Shown here: piece by piece, positions 13,504-25,769 of the stretch
Layout: each line of letters starts with the position of its first letter
How positions within the stretch are numbered: the stretch's first letter is position 1
From: Oryzias latipes
Taxonomy: Eukaryota > Chordata > Actinopteri > Beloniformes > Adrianichthyidae
Length of the DNA: 64,000 bases
Direction of reading: 5' to 3'
Assembly (NCBI RefSeq): GCF_002234675.1
Contig: NC_019879.2
Span: forward strand, 9,615,325-9,679,324
The notes under the pieces: model-generated
The model's database searches: none
Told to the model about the DNA's origin: nothing
What the model saw: only the letters and a program-made list of their open reading frames with translations
Program-made: the position numbers and the translations under genes

Positions 13504-14043
13504 AAAGACCCACTTTGATCATCTTTTGATTAATTTTAAAAGTGTTCCTAGTGGTCTTTTAATTATGCCATTTTAGCCTAAATCAAAAAACTGTGTCATA
13601 GTTTCTGCAGATTGGCAGGAGTTCAGTAGAATTTCACCTCTGAGTTGTAGGCAGGACTGTTGGTGCACAGAAACCCCACTTCCCCTCCTCGTCACCGAAA
13701 TCTCTCTGTTAGACATACTTATACATACTCTCCCGCTAGCTTACAGCCCCTAATATCCCCAACTTAACATAACTGGTAGAACAAAAACGGCGAGCAATAT
13801 TGGAGCTATCCAGCTGTACAGTTTTGAGCCAGATGCCAGCTCAAACAAACCAAACAAAACAACCTTATTCAAACTGCATTTTTTCATCTGTTCCTGATAC
13901 ACAATGATTTGAATAAAGAAATACTCAGATATGCAATTTGATAATGCATTTCATTTTTTTTATTTATGTCCTCCATTATCAGGAAAATGCCACAAGAAAA
14001 TGTTAAAAACACCAAAAACAGATTTTCAGTAGAGTGGGTCTTT
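13504..14043 (+). mobile_element. Full-length non-autonomous TIR element, family A
   Basis: The left end reads AAAGACCCACT and the right end AGAGTGGGTCTTT, a terminal inverted repeat of about 11-13 bp. The interior has no coding frame. Recognisable internal blocks (GTTCC-AGTGGTCTTTTAATTA; GGCAGGAGTTCA; CTAGCTTACAGCCCCT; GCTATCCAGCTGTACAG) recur in other copies at 15754, 36904, 38747, 42060/44482, 44570, 50552 and 59128. I cannot assign the superfamily because no clean target duplication is visible. Confidence 0.7.
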
Positions 14044-14083
14044 AAGTTATACATTTTTGTGCATTTAGTTAGGTTTGTAGAGG

Positions 14084-14319
14084 GGGTTTAGCTCGTGCTG
14101 GTTTGCAGCGCCTGCCGTCCGTGAAACCAGGGTTTGAATCCGGGCTGCTCCCTATTCCCTTCTCTGCTGCTGTGCCAGTCCCAAGCCCGATTGGATTGAG
14201 AGGGTTGCGTCAGGAAGGGCATCCGGCGTAAAAACTTTGCCAAGTTAACCACACGACTCATCCTCAAGGAAGGGTTGTTTTGCTGTGGCAACCCCTGATG
14301 GGAGAAAGTGAAAGAAGAA
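14084..14319 (+). mobile_element. tRNA-derived SINE with 15-bp target site duplication
   Basis: A perfect 15-bp duplication TTAGGTTTGTAGAGG flanks the element at 14069-14083 and 14320-14334. The head has a pol III B box (GGTTTGAATCC at 14131-14141) and an A-box-like TAGCTCGTGCTGG. The body includes GCGTCAGGAAGGGCATCCGG, common in fish retroposon tails. The 3' end is A-rich (GAAAGAAGAA). It was mobilised in trans by a LINE, and the undamaged duplication suggests a fairly young insertion. Confidence 0.85.
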
Positions 14320-15224
14320 TTAGGTTTGTAGAGGATTTTGGGAAATGAATGTACATTTTGGCCTGTATGAAAAGTTTAGGCAAGTCATGTACAACACCAG
14401 GAGTTTTGTAATCTCCTTTCCTTGGTGTGCTGTTTCTATCTTTCAACACAGATTGTGTGCTGGCCCCAAAAAGGTTTTGTCCATTTGGAAAGGTTCTCCT
14501 ACACATTTAAAAAAAGAGAATAATATTCAGCGAGTGGCAGTGAAGTGGCATACTGATGACTAATTGGTGTCATCGTGGTGAAGCGCAGAGAGCTGCAACC
14601 TTGAGAATGAAACCAGCACACTGCTGTTTTGTTGTTGATTACTCTTAAAGCACACCACACATGAAACGCTCTCACAAGAGAACTTGTAGTTTGTTTATTT
14701 TATATGTTTTTATGGGTTATTTAAAATCAAGGCAGTTGACAGCACAAACACATGGTTGGACCTTAGATTAAAGGGCCTGTATTATGATTTTAGCTTTTAT
14801 GTGTATTATGATGTTAATTTGACATAAAAAACAACCTAAAAGTGGTATTTTGATCCGTTCACACATTTAAAAATCTGTGCTCTGAGCACCAGTCCCCCCA
14901 AAGTATTTGGACCAATCATTGTCAACTGGTTTCAACAGGGCGGCGCAGGAAGCTATGGGTGACATCACACCTCGATTCGTCCATTTTTTTTGTAGTCTAT
15001 GCAGCCCCTTTCTCCGCTGAGTTTGCGGCAATCTGCAAAAACGCTTTCATTGTATTTGCACAATTTGCACATCCACTTTTGCAAAAGTTCGGTTGTTGTT
15101 TGTTTTCGTGGGCAAACGCAGACGCTGCCAAGGCTGGCTTTAGGTTGATGTCATGAAATGAGAGTCACCCTCAAGGAGCAGGCTGGTGCCTCAGAGATTG
15201 AGTTGTCTTACATCTGCATAGGAG

Positions 15225-15600
15225 GATTCTTCTTCTTCTTACTGACCTTGAGACACTTAGGGCAGCAACAAAATCTTTCCATTTCTGATGGGTGAAGGTG
15301 AAGATGGTTCCCCAGGTGTGTCCAAATTCTTTCAGCACGGCTTCTACTGTTCAGCGCCAGGGGATCTTCAGTCATCCGTCCTCTTTTTCTTTTTCCATCC
15401 GGCGTCCAGTTTGTAGCTGTCTTTTTTCTTCACTGAGTACATATCCAATCCATGTCCAGCGTCTTTTGATGATAATTGTTGACAAATCTTCTTGATTGCT
15501 GCGGGACAATAAATCTTCATTAGAGATCTTTCGGGGCCAGAAAATTCTTAATATCTTCCTCAAATTTCTAGTGTGGAAGTTAGAGAGTTTTGTCAAGTCT
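15225..15600 (-). mobile_element. LINE reverse-transcriptase C-terminal fragment
   Basis: Read on the minus strand, the frame contains NLRKILRIFWPRKISNEDLL and RRWTWIGYVL, typical of the region after the reverse-transcriptase domain in fish LINE ORF2 proteins. The frame is short and broken, with no N-terminal half, so it is a 5'-truncated dead copy. The clade (RTE-, CR1- or L2-like) is not certain. Confidence 0.7.
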
Positions 15601-15753
15601 TGCTGTGTATGAAATATGAGTTATTTTTGCAATTCATTTTCCTAAAGAAAAATCATTTTTCATAAATAGCCGTTCTTTAATGTGCCAAAGGGTAACATGT
15701 TATCATATATATATGGAAATGGTTTAATCTGAAAAGCTTAAGAAAAACATGAT

Positions 15754-16376
15754 AAAGGCCGTTCCAATCATCTTTTGATCCATTTTCAAAGCGTTCCCAG
15801 TGGTCTTTCAATTACGATTACGCTGTTTTTAGCCAAAAACAAAAACCTGTGTTGGTTTTTTTAGGACATAGTTTCTGCAGAGCGGCAGGAGTTCATTAGA
15901 AGTTCACCTCTGTGGGTGCTACAATTCACACGTAAGCCTGTGCTTATTTCCCATCATTTCCCCCTTTGTTTACACGCTCTCCTGCTAGCTTACAGCCCCT
16001 CATAACTCTGACCGAACATTATAAGTGCAACAGAAATGGCGAGCAATACTAGAGCTATCAAGCAGTTCTGAGCCAGATACCAGCTCAGACCAGGAAAACA
16101 AGGATGTACGTGGATCTATTTGTCTGCAAGTGAATGCATCAGAATGGAGCGGAGCAGGGAGCTTGTTGCTTGTAAATTTTACATCACATCTACTAGAGTT
16201 TTCCAGCTTCATTTTCTGCCTCGGATTCACAACAATTTGAATGAATGAAGAAATACTAATAATTTAATTTTGAGATTACTTGCTTAATAAATGTCCTCCA
16301 TAATGAGAAAAATGCCTCAAGTACATGTTAAAAAGCTCAAAAACACAATTTGAGGCATGTAGAAAAGCCTGTCTTT
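15754..16376 (+). mobile_element. Non-autonomous TIR element, family A copy 2
   Basis: This copy follows the 13504-14043 element block for block (GATCATCTTTTGAT-like start, GGCAGGAGTTCATT, TGCTAGCTTACAGCCCCTC, GAGCAATACTAGAGCTATC) and adds a segment with GCATCAGAATGGAGCGGAGC that the first copy lacks. Its ends are decayed (AAAGGCC on the left, GCCTGTCTTT on the right). It has no coding capacity. Confidence 0.65.
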
Positions 16377-16499
16377 TTCTTAGTAAGGCCACATTGGCAA
16401 CAAATTTCTCATTATAATCTTTACAGTTATTCAAATAAAAGTTGTTTTGACTTGACTATGGTGTTAGCGAAGTTATTCGTGCTTGATCGAAGCCTTGGT

Positions 16500-16900
16500 T
16501 TGAAATAAGTTGTATCAGTTACGTGTCAGTTACTCCCGCTTGCGTCGCCGCGGGCCTGAAGGGGTTAACTTGTCTCCCGGTTGATAGCTGCGGTGGGCTG
16601 CGAGTGCATTCTCAGCGTCCAATCAGCGGCGCCGAATCCCCTTCGCATCGAGCCAATAAGGAGAATGGGAGGCTCTATCGAATTTGAATGAGGAGTGTAT
16701 CTTTCGGCGCCATTTTCGAGTGAGCAGCGATTGCCTCAACAGCTGCGGGGAGAGGATGCTGCGAATGTAGAGAGCTGCTGCTGAGACGGAGGAGGGGGGC
16801 TGAGAGAGACCAAGAGATAAAACTGCGCTTTTAAAAGACACGAGGAGGGGGGACAGCTTTCATTTCCAGCGAAGACTCAGGTAATCGCGGACGTGCGCCG
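16500..16900 (+). promoter_or_regulatory. CpG-rich promoter, probably of DLEU2-like host RNA
   Basis: The block is CpG-rich. It has two CCAAT boxes (CCAATCAG at 16619-16626, CCAAT at 16653-16657) and a GCGCCATTTTCG element at 16707-16718 resembling YY1/E2F sites of start regions. Transcription likely begins near 16720 and the first exon ends at a good donor (GACTCAG then GTAATC, boundary 16880/16881). The position upstream of miR-15a/16 and on the same strand fits the DLEU2 promoter. In human this promoter also serves DLEU1 in the opposite direction; I cannot confirm that here. Confidence 0.6.
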
Positions 16901-19900
16901 GTGCGCTCATTTCAAACGGACCGACCGACAAGAGGAATAGGTGGTAAACAGAAGAGACCCACTGTGGCGGGAGACGTTAGCCATTTGGCCAGCTTTGGCA
17001 GGCTCTACTACTCATAGCTACTAGCATGCTAATTTAGCGGGCTAACAGGGATTTCTGACTTTGGTGCGCGAGAGGAAAAAAATCGCTCATACAGCAGGGT
17101 GTTTCGGGGGGAGGGGAGCGGAGTGCGGGGGGCTAGACTATACGTATATTTATATAAGATTGTGCCACATAAGAAAACTGGGAACTTTAATGTACTGTGT
17201 CAAAGTTAAAGTATGGTGGAGGTTTTTTTTAGTTGGCATTTGGAGCCCGGTTTTGAGCGGGAGCAGCAAAGCAGCCGGGCTCGAGCGCAGGAGAAACGGC
17301 AGTGTCAACAAATGCACACGGCACCTACAGTGGCTTAGGAGGGAAGAGGGGAAAAAAATTAAATAAGACACCGGGACGCGCACGGTGCCTTTGAGGGGCA
17401 AATGCATTTGACAAAGCTCGTTGATAATTTTTATTATTTTTTAAAAATTCTTATTTTGGCATTAACGTGAAATTCTCGTTGATAGAGAAGGAGGTTGTTC
17501 CCCCCTGACGATCATACCCGTGTTTTGAAGTTGCTCTCGCTGAAGGCAGCCGTTGGTGCCGGAATTAATCATTTCTTTTTTTTCCAGCGTTCCGGAGGGT
17601 TTCGAGGTGATAAAGATGCGAACAGATGACCGTTAGATGATCGATGTGGCTCCCTGCCAAGTCACTACAATCGCTAACTTCAAACAGCTTCACTTTCAAA
17701 AAAGCTGTCTAAAGATGTAGGCGAGAAGCTGTCATAGCCTTAAACGACATTAGTGAAGAAGTTTGTTGGTAAAGAAAAAAAAAATCGAACCTAGTTTTTG
17801 GCGCTGCTTTTGGCTCAGTGTGACGTTGGATTTTTTTTTTCTTTCTCTAACGCTGTTTGATGCAGAACACTTTCAGGCTTTTCTGGCTTCTCCCCCCCTT
17901 TTTGCCCATGTTGCCATTTCTGTGCCTTGAGATTAAATTGAAGTTCAGCGTATGACGAAGGCACATTTCAAAGTAAGAGCTGGTGCTAAAAATTATGCTT
18001 GCTGAGGGGGAAAAATGCGCATTTTTCTAGACTTTTTAGTACGAACAAGACTACTAGACTAATGTAGCTTATAAGAGAAAAAGATAGGTTCCATATAATA
18101 ATGTCTAAATCCGCCCCTTCTACTTCCTTGTAAGAGGGGATCGGTTTAATGTGTTACATAATGCGAGGCCTTCCCATCTTCTACTTTTTCCTGTTGTTCT
18201 AACACATAAGTAAAATCTAGAAATGTTATTTTGAAAAATATTTTTCGGGTTAAATTAGGAACTCAAACAATTTCTTTGCTCTAACTGCCACTTCAAAGCT
18301 TTAATTTGACACATGACAATTTCTCATGTTTTTTTTTTCCTTGGATTTTTTTTTTTCTGCGTATGTTTTTCAGTGTCATTGTCAGGAGTTGCGCTTTTTT
18401 ATTTTTTCTAATTATTGTGTACTGGAGAAAAATTCTCCAAAAATGGCAGATGAGTGTTTTAGTGGACTTGCAGGTTGTGCTCTTGATGCAAAAATGTAAA
18501 CTATATGGCACGACATTGTGAAACTTGTCCAGCTCATTTAGTAATATTATTTTTATCTTTGCGGGCGTTTAGCTGAGTAAGATGTAACCTACTCTGGCAT
18601 GATGAAAAGACCTTTTACAGACAAATATCAAAAGTAGTATTATACTAAAGTGGGAGATTACAGTACAATTATATTTGGTGGTTCTGACAAGTAAACTTGT
18701 GGGTAGTGTTTTTAAAGGCTTCAAATTATTATATTAGAACCATAAAATGTGTCATGCATGTGATTATTTGCTTATGGGTGGAAAAAACATGTTTGGTGTA
18801 AAGTGTATGATCAAGATACACTTGCACCAGGCTTCCATTTTACTTCAAGGGTCACATTTTCTTGCCCTGTTTCTACATGTAATTGTTTGTACGCTTTTTG
18901 TTATTTTTTTCTAATTTAGTTGTTTAGTGATAATCATAGTTTATTGATTTGTAGTGAAATAAATAGTATAGTGTGTGTTTGAAAATTAAGTGTACTTCAT
19001 TTTTGGTAATGTGGTGCACACTTGTGCCTTGCTTACATTATTGTTTGCTTTCTTTGTGATAGCTACTCATTGTTTTTGATCGATGGGAACTAATGAGCTT
19101 AAATATGCTTTTCTGAGCTAAAACTCAGAAGGACCTCGTCACACACAGTCGTGTCAGCTCAGTTTACTTTTTTATGGAAGTCTGAATATTAAAAAATTAA
19201 ATGGGGAGCAATTTATCATAAAATAAAAATTGAAACTTTTTTATTATTGTTGTTTTTTTCTTGAAATATACATGCATTATGAAATATTTTTGATTAAATT
19301 ATTATATGCTTTCGACTGTTTTAGTGATCTTTTAAAATTATTTTTAATTTGTCAGTTGCAGTAATGCCATGTATTGCTTCTGATTTTGGAAAAAAAAATG
19401 TAGATGTGTTATAAGTACTTTTTATAAGTAGTTTTCACACGGGTACTTTGATGTCTGACCAACTCCTGTAATGTGTACTTACTCCAGCCTAAATAGCTGC
19501 AATTAATTTTAATTATTTAAAAAAAAAAGTGCAATAGAAAGAAAATATAAATAAAAACACAAATTAATTTTTTGTGGATTTTTAAGAAGATTTTAGTACA
19601 CACAGAGTATTCCTGGTTGTGTACTTTATAAGCTACAGGTTCATGTCTCTCCTCCATTCTTGAGTATTTACCTTGAAGTCTCGTCATAATGCAACGTTGT
19701 GCTGTTTCAGATTGTCCACATGACATTCTGTGACTCATCATTCTGTCTTCTCAGACCCCTCTGGCAAAATGGGCTCCCACCCCCATTTCCTGGTGAAACT
19801 GTGCCTCTCTTCATGTACTTGCTTACATGTGTTGTAGCCAGACTGCAGAGACACCCCCCACCCCACCCTTCTCTTCCTCCTTTTTGCACCACTCAGCACA

Positions 19901-22900
19901 AACTATAGTATTCAAATTTGCTGTGATAGAAACAGGTTTTCATGAGTCTTGCTGCTTGTTTTCCAGGTGTAGAATCGTGAGTCAGTTCGCTGTCTGTGCA
20001 GCTTCAAACAGAAGCTGTTAAATAATCAGTTAGCTTCCCTGTACACATTATTCAAGTTCTGCAATCATTTGGATAGTGGTCCGTTAAGCCTCAGATTTGG
20101 ATGTTATCTTGGGGGCGGGTAAAAAAGTCTGTTTTTGTATGATGGGTCTTACCCTAAAGTTAGTTTAGGGTAATTTCAGTAATGGCAGCCGAGCAGCAAA
20201 TGAGAGTACCAGGTTCTTTCATGCTTCCTTATAGGATTTGTTTTGCTTTTTTTGTAGTCATTTTAATGTGTGTGTGTGTAGATGCTAATTGACTTTTGGT
20301 GGTTACAGGTGATTGTAGTTATAGAGTAAATAATTGAAGGTTGTTGCATATGTAACTACATGTCAGTTTGTGTGCCGGTGCTGGCGCACATCCTTCATAA
20401 ATTACATTTTAAGGAGTGCTTCCTGACAGTTGGATACCTTCCCCAAATGGCAACCAGATTTCTCTTCACTATATACCTTTATTTATTTATTTTTACATTA
20501 GGTAAACATATTTTTAAGTATCTTATTTTTTTTTTTTTGATATTGGTTTTTAGTGAACGATGACCTACAGATTTTGGTGGGTTTTTTATTTTGTTTATTG
20601 ACCTATTTATTTTAAGCAGGCGCAAAAAAATAGAAACGTTTTGTTTTGACAGAGGATTTTTTTTTAAATCATCACATCCTTTCAAAATCATTTGGTTCAT
20701 TTCCAGCAGTAAGATCAATGAGTTGAATCATTTGAATCATTTCTACTTTTCACTATACAAATATTAACAATTGTATAACACAAAAAAGGATTAAAAAAAC
20801 AGGGGAAAAATATATTTTAATAATCACGTAATTCCTTTTTTTTGACAAGACTAGTTTTTTTCTCTTGTGAATTACCTGTGTTTTTGTGTGTGTGTGTGTG
20901 TTTGACATTATTAAAAAAATACAGTAAATTCTGTTCTACAAAATCTACCATGTCTTTAATCGTATTATCATTCGTCCCAGTTGTCTGTGGTAAACACGCT
21001 TTATAGGGTGAATGAGGAATTTAAGTTGTAATTGTTACAAAAATAAATTTTTGTCTGTGGCTTCCAGTAACTGATTCACAAGTGTATATTCTTGTGTTCC
21101 ATTTCTCAATTTCCCACCCTGCTTCTTCTTTTGCCCGTTATGCATGTAAACACGTATTTGCAACAGACACCAACACACATTTCATTCATTTGCTGGCTGT
21201 TTTGTGGCAATATTTGACAAAAATGTTTAAATACAAATTTTTATCATTTTAAAATGTCGCGTATAAACTGATTTTGAGGAAGTTCTGTTTGTCTGAAGTG
21301 AAGTAGACAAAAAATGATGGCAATGAGTATTTCTACTTAAAAAAATACACTATTGTGGATTCAGGCACAATATTTGATTGTTTTTGGTAAAACTTTTAGA
21401 TAATAAACACATTGGGGGTGTTGAAGGGAACAAACATGGCTGAGCTTTGAGGATGTCCTACAAGTGCATAAATTTTTTTTTTAAATAAAATATTATGAAT
21501 ATACATAACGAACCGTCATCCTAGTAGCTGTTACATATGCAAACAGTAATTAAATTAAAATACGTATTTTGTCAAATTAGTTTTATTTCCCCCCAAATTA
21601 TCTTAAGGTTAGTCTCTCATTTTCAGTTAAATTGAAATTTCATGGTATATCTGATGATCCTGAAGTGTTCCATTGTTTACCCTTCTTGGAAAAGCTGGTG
21701 TGTGTTTGTGTGAACTTACTTGTGGATCATCTGCACATTTGGCTTCCTATCTTCAGCTTTGTCAGATGTATCTCAGTTCATCTGACAAAAGTTTGGCGGC
21801 AGCTCCCAGAGAATCTGTGAACCCCTCCCTGCCTGTTCCAATGCTGTGCTTGTTTAACTGGGTGTGTAAATGTAGCCCGCTTCTCTTGGATTAACACATG
21901 CCATCAGAGCACCTGCGTTTTGTTCTGATGTTTCACATTGGTAGCATCCCCGCGCACTTCACATCACTTAAACTGCTTATAGATGCCAACATCATCTTTC
22001 ATACACACACACATTCACATTCTCTTTTGAATGATATCCAGTTAATGTATTTGACACAAAGATAGGAGGAATGCATTAATAAAATGTTCTTCCACTTGAA
22101 GAAAAAACATTTATTTACATTTTTTTAACTGTAACTGTTAGCAGTGTGTACTTGGAAATCTGAATTTAGAGGTTTTCTGAAGAAAATTGTTTAGTTTTTT
22201 GAACACTAATCTTTATACAAGTACAAATATTTTGTCACATTTTTATGTTTTTTTGTTTTTTTTTTTTCTTCAAATTTCCCCCAAAGTGAATGATGTCAAT
22301 AGAAATGTGTCATTTTGTTCGTGCAACACAAGTACAATCTGTAAAACACTGAAGCCTAGACGGCTTGATCTGGGGAGGCGATGGGCTGTCATGTCCACGT
22401 CCCTGAACTCGGCAGGATGTAAGAGGTTACTTGACCTTTCAACCTCAAGGTCAGGTGACTCTTTGAGGGCATTTTTTGTGGAGCAAGTGTCAGGAACGGG
22501 TTAAAAAGCCTGCACGGAGAAGGTGGCATGTCTGGACATGCTTTCTTAAAAGAGAAGAAGAAAAATAGAGAGGTTAGAACCCCAGATGTCAACAGTTTTC
22601 AACTTGACTTGTAATGGATTAATGAATTGAGAAGGGAATGGTGCAGCCTACCTGCTATTGTGTTCCTGAGTAACTTAAAAAAAAAAAATTAAATCAAGTT
22701 ATTTTGTTGATTTTTGTTTTGTGAGGTCAGCCTTAAACATCCTTATCAACCTTTTTTTTAATTAAGATGCATCGTGGCTTGTTCTTGCTGTGTCTGACTC
22801 TGCCACTTTGAGCTGTGCTCTCACACCAGTTTTCTATTTTCTCTGACCCAACAAATTTCACCTGCCGATATTTCTGTTTAGATAAAACTGAAAGTTTTAA

Positions 22901-23808
22901 CTAATGCTAATTCCTCCTTTTTTTTATATTAATGATTTGTGATCTGTAATATTTTTTGGAAAACATGTATTTTTTTACCATTTATAAATTTCACATGTTT
23001 ACTCTTTTTAGACATAGGTTTTGTGCAACATAATATTTATGACTGTCTTTATCATTTCTGGTGCCTTTATTTATTTATTGCCAAAATCTGATTTGTAGAT
23101 TAAACTGATGCCTTTCCTTGTTCCTGCTAATGTTTTTTATTCTGTAAATAGTTAAATCTGTGGACCAGGTTATTTTGAGTTATGTTGAACTGTTGCAAAG
23201 AAAACGATTTCTGTGTTTGTTAGAAAAGACGAAGAAACTCTTCGTCTTCTGTTCCTAATGAGTTTTTTTATTTGAGCGGTTTAATTTAGATAACAAAAAA
23301 TTAACTAATCCCAAAAAATGTAGATTCTTTTGAGTAAAATGAATCATCTAAGCCAGGACAGAGCTGGTGTGTGAGAGAGATTGGAAAATAAAGAACTACA
23401 TGACTTATCAGGGCTTGTTAGAGGGGAAGTGTGTTGGATATATTATTAGATTCTGGCTTTCAGGTCCATTTCAGTCTACGGCTATAATTATTGGTCCATT
23501 GAGACCTCTAGTGGCAGTGCAATTGTTACATACAATTTCTTAAGATTAAAGGAACTGCAAAAGTTCAAATCTTTTATGTTATGGCTCTTTTATAAAATCT
23601 TGTGGTTGTTTTTTCCCTCTCGAGGTCAAATGTGAAACAGCAGGCCTGACTTAAGTGAGCATTAGTGTCTCTGCTTTCTCACCACATAGCAAATGTGTTG
23701 AAATCCACTCCAAGTTGCTTTGAATTACCTTACTTCAGATTCTTTACATTTTTTGCTGCATTTTAGCGTTTAATACAATTTTTTCAGTAAATGTCACCGT
23801 GTGTACAC

Positions 23809-24089
23809 TAGGGATGCAACAATTCACTTCCCCCACCATTCGGCCCAAACCTCAAATTTTTTGTACGTCAAACTACCAACTAAAAATCTGAAAAACCTTT
23901 TTTAATTAGCAAATAACAACCTTTTTAATTTAGCTTATACTAACCTTGGTGTAATGGATAAAAAAAAATTCTAAAATTTAGTACAAGACGCTGTTATGCA
24001 GGAGGGATGCAGCGATCCACTTTCCCAATGATTCCGCTCAATGGTGTGGAATAAGATTGGGTTTCAAACCGAGAACTGCGGCATCCCTA
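23809..24089. repeat. Small TIR repeat (TAGGGATGC ends)
   Basis: TAGGGATGC at 23809-23817 is mirrored exactly by GCATCCCTA at 24081-24089. The interior is AT-rich and repeats GGGATGCA-type words near 24004. The ends resemble hAT-type miniature elements, but I see no clean 8-bp duplication. Confidence 0.5.
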
Positions 24090-25344
24090 TAGTGTGCACA
24101 TCATCCTGGTTTCTGCAGAACAAAGCAGCTTATTTGATCAAGCTTTCAGCAAGGAAAACTGTCGAAATATTTGTCACTGAAAATGGAAATTCCTCTTTTT
24201 GTACCACTTAATATCCATTGCTGATGGGTAATGTTTTCCATAACCAGCCTTTCGTAAGTGGTGTGAAAGTTTTAAAAACAACCTTTTGTCTAAAACATTA
24301 CTAATGTTTTATAATAGATATGAACTGGCAGCAGCACGTTTCAGATTGTGTCAAATTTGACTATATATACATATATATATAAAGTGTTGATTAAATTTTC
24401 CTCTAAAACTAAATAAACTATAAAATAACTACCACTTTCCCAGCTTTGTTCCATTTAATGGGGAATCTTGATACATAGTGGTCAGTGGTGTGCCTGCATT
24501 AATACTGTGTGTAAATAGCAACTGAGACCCATGTTTTACATCACATTGCTCCTTTGTGTTGAGCTGTAACTTTATGGACACCATTGTTTTGTCATTAAAA
24601 GCAGGCTAACCGCACAACGATTAAAACCTCATGATCCTATGCAGCAAAAAGCCTTTTCGCATTGAAATGAAGCATGCGGATAGCCACACTCTTTGGTCTT
24701 TAGCTTTAAAACGCATCACCATTTTCTAACATCTTTGAATAATTTGCACTACAGTCAATTCTTTTCAGCTTAATGTGGTTTTGGAATAAACCGCACGTGC
24801 TGCACTGCTGTGAACGTTGTTCCAGTTCCCGCTGATAGCAGACTCCACATCACAATTATGAAAAAGATATGATATCAGTCTGTCATTTGTCTATAGCCGG
24901 GTATTTAGAGAAAAAAAAAATGTTCTAGCTTTACGTTTCTATTTGGAGCTCCTTACAGGCGGTGTATTCAGTGATTTTGTGTTTACAACTGCAAATATGA
25001 ATCAACTCTGATCCGATTTCAACACATATTCCAAACTTAAGCTGGAGGGAGGAGGAGGGCTGAGTGCCACTGTTTTCAAAGTGGTGTAACTCTGAGGGTG
25101 GGATGCTTCCATCAACCTTTTCTCTGTTGCTTTCTGATGGCCTGATATACTTTCATTAAACTTTCTTTCCTTTCTGTTTTCCAGATGGAGATCCTCCGAA
25201 GTATTCAGAAGAGGGTGGACACTCTAAATCGTTCATCACACTATTTGTACAGATGCTTGTTGAAATTCGTCGTCTGTAAATACGCATTCAAAAGAAGACC
25301 TACAGAGGATGCAGGGGGGAAACACGCTGCAGCTGACCGGAGCT

Positions 25345-25427
25345 CTGGTGATGCTGTAGCAGCACGGAATGGTTTGTGGGTTATTGTGAGATGCAGGCCA
25401 TGCCGTGCTGCCGCAGTAATGCCCGAT
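25345..25427 (+). ncRNA. mir15a: mir-15a precursor hairpin
   Basis: The mature 5p arm lies at 25357-25378, starts TAGCAGCACGGAATGG and ends TTTGTG. The 3p arm at 25394-25415 starts CAGGCCATGCCGTGC and pairs with it across a 15-nt loop, and the stem extends on both sides (TGATGCTG with CGCAGTAATG). The seed AGCAGCA is that of the miR-15/16/195/497 family, which represses cell-cycle and survival genes such as cyclins and BCL2. Human miR-15a has ACATAATGG where this has ACGGAATGG; the change is outside the seed. Confidence 0.93.
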
Positions 25428-25518
25428 TACACAACACAACAGCTTATTTCACTTTGTCTGTGAACCTCACATTATTTTCTGATGATGATGAAGGGTATTT
25501 GGATGTTTGGGACTTACA

Positions 25519-25614
25519 TTGCCTGGTCGCTTTACTATAGCAGCACGTAAATATTGGAGGTCAACAAACTGAAGTCTCCAGTATTGATCGTGCTGCTGAA
25601 GCAAAGCTGACCAT
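25519..25614 (+). ncRNA. mir16: mir-16 precursor hairpin
   Basis: The mature 5p arm at 25538-25559 starts TAGCAGCACGTAAATATTGG and ends AG. The 3p strand at 25578-25599 starts CCAGTATTGATCGTGC. The stem continues outward (CTTTACTA with GAAGCAAAG). Only the last bases differ from human miR-16 (GAG instead of GCG). It lies about 160 bp downstream of mir-15a on the same strand, the conserved cluster spacing, so the two are certainly processed from one primary transcript. Confidence 0.96.
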
Positions 25615-25769
25615 TCACCATCACAGCTGACTTGGTGATGCTACAACCCTTTTTATCCAAATCCTGCTCGTTTGCTTGCACTTATTTTCTGCCTTTCTGT
25701 ATTTTCAGGACCATTCTCTGTCATCAATGTCCATTTTCTTCAATAAAAGTTTCAACTTTCTTTGTCACC

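Noticed and set aside
13169..13504. 111-codon plus-strand frame after an acceptor-like tract
   Set aside because: There is no resemblance to a known protein, no donor at the end, and it runs up to a transposable element.
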